Source: an uncultured Bacilli bacterium
GTDB taxonomy: Bacteria > Bacillota_I > Bacilli_A > RF39 > UBA660
Reading direction: 5' to 3'
DNA: 15,165 nucleotides
NCBI GenBank assembly: GCA_934095825.1
Contig: CAKOKQ010000022.1
Span: 1 to 15,165 of the forward strand
This document shows positions 14,364-15,165 of this stretch, piece after piece. The stretch's first letter is position 1, and the number at the start of each line of letters is the position of its first letter. The position numbers and the translations under genes were made by a program. The notes beneath the pieces are model-generated. The model ran no database searches. It saw only the letters and a program-made list of their open reading frames with translations, and was not told the DNA's origin.

Positions 14364-15165
14364 ATGCAAAAGAAAAGTAAGATTAGTATATTTATTATTG
14401 GATTAGTTATAGTTTTAACAAGTATAGGTTTATCTTATGCTTATTGGAAAACTACTATAATGGGGGCTAAAGGCAATAATGTTACCTCTGGTTGTTTTAA
14501 TGTTGAGATGATTAATCAAAAAGATGAGATAACTTTAGGCAGTACTTTTCCCATAACTGATGCTGAAGGTTTAAAACTAAAACCATTTAGTTTTACTTTA
14601 AAGAATACTTGTACCATCTTTGCTCATTACTATGTTAATATGGAGATGCTAGAAGGAACGACTCTAAATAGTAGATTTGTAGCTGTAAGAGTTAATAATG
14701 AGGCAATTAATACTTTAGATGCTTATAAAGTAGCAAATACTACTATTAATACTTCAACAGAATCAAGAACGATTGCCGAAGGTTACCTAGGAGCCGATGA
14801 AGAAGTAGATTATACGGTATCATTTTGGATGGACGAAGATGTCACCATCGATGATGATGTTATGAATAAAGTCTTTAAATCGAAAATAGTTATTGTATCA
14901 GAACCTGGTAAGTATGATCCGGTATCGGCTGGTTATGATACATTACACGATGCGATACTTGCTAATGAGTATCAAACTACTCCAGAAATAGCTAAGACTA
15001 AGATTGCTAGTAAACAAGAAGTTGATTTATCAAATACTGCACCAGCCATTAAGTGGGTTGAAAAAACCGGGGAAAATGTTTCTTTGAATTCTTTAAAAAT
15101 AGCTTCTTCCTCAATAAAAATTGACAATCAAACTAATAATTTAACACAGAATGATACTAAATTAA
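14364..15165 (+). CDS. SipW/TasA-type surface protein, cut by the window edge
   Basis: 267 codons are visible and the frame is still open at the right edge. The product starts MQKKSKISIF with a hydrophobic segment at ~7-26 ending LSYAYWKT, the hallmark of SipW-cognate signal peptides. Residues ~40-230 are the TasA/camelysin-like domain (SGCFNVEMI, FSFTLKNTC, ESRTIAEGYLGADEEVDY). Residues 71-~237 closely match the truncated gene at the left end of the window. Further on the two diverge but still align (DLTLNDTK versus NLTQNDTK). By analogy the missing part probably contains the YYRGNV...YWTMSP C-terminal domain. The RBS is a weak AGGA (14352-14355), 8 bp from the ATG. Element C lies immediately upstream. 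Confidence 0.85.
   Translation, partial: MQKKSKISIFIIGLVIVLTSIGLSYAYWKTTIMGAKGNNVTSGCFNVEMINQKDEITLGSTFPITDAEGLKLKPFSFTLKNTCTIFAHYYVNMEMLEGTTLNSRFVAVRVNNEAINTLDAYKVANTTINTSTESRTIAEGYLGADEEVDYTVSFWMDEDVTIDDDVMNKVFKSKIVIVSEPGKYDPVSAGYDTLHDAILANEYQTTPEIAKTKIASKQEVDLSNTAPAIKWVEKTGENVSLNSLKIASSSIKIDNQTNNLTQNDTKL
14574..15076 (+). repeat. Direct repeat, right copy (partner 78-580)
   Basis: Same orientation and frame as the left copy. The left boundary at 14574 falls inside the coding sequence (residue 71), not at a gene boundary. Confidence 0.85.

Overview
The window comes from a very AT-rich, low-GC bacterium that uses TAA/TAG stops and TGG for tryptophan, so no recoded TGA is visible. It combines a pyruvate:ferredoxin oxidoreductase of the anaerobe type with several exported surface proteins. 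Some of these have SipW/TasA-type N-termini, and others carry GLUG repeats or lectin-like C-terminal domains. I infer an uncultured anaerobic, probably gut, Firmicute of the Bacilli/RF39-like type. The taxonomic guess rests on style and composition, not on a marker gene.

Layout. 78-1871 is a surface-protein gene that has lost its promoter, RBS, start codon and signal peptide. Its first ~500 bp are a near copy of the intact paralogue at 14364, which runs off the right edge. 1977-4382 is an intact SipW-type surface protein with an ALK-like glycine-rich domain and the same C-terminal domain. 4485-7850 is nifJ, the only clear housekeeping gene. 8015-8857 is a decayed HipA/CtkA-like kinase gene with several frameshifts. 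9329-10744 and 11213-12637 are paralogous GLUG-repeat surface proteins with constant ends and divergent middles. 12639-13871 is translationally close to the second of these and shares its membrane-proximal domain. 14364 onward is the intact SipW-type paralogue.

The most interesting part is the set of three intergenic elements of 290, 289 and 291 bp (8952-9241, 10845-11133, 13980-14270). Each ends 80-93 bp before the start codon of a surface-protein gene. Each is bounded by two 25-bp sites in inverted orientation, built as 9-bp inverted arms (TTCATAGAG / CTCTATGAA, shared by all elements) around a 7-bp centre. The centre differs between elements, but the left and right sites of one element are always exact reverse complements there. 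That is the structure expected for a tyrosine-recombinase core site whose overlap sequence sets partner specificity. Inside each element, at a fixed position, is a conserved minus-strand extended -10 (TGGTATATT) that points away from the gene in the assembled orientation. There are also paired 8-bp TRGTCAAA repeats (12-13 bp period) and a nested inverted repeat. I infer three separately addressed invertible promoter switches run by one recombinase encoded elsewhere, all assembled in what looks like the OFF state.

Taken together, the region looks like a phase- and antigenic-variation locus for surface proteins: invertible promoters, a promoterless truncated copy that could act as a silent cassette, and paralogues with conserved ends and variable centres. 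Structure and repeats are directly visible; inversion, promoter activity and the recombinase are inference.
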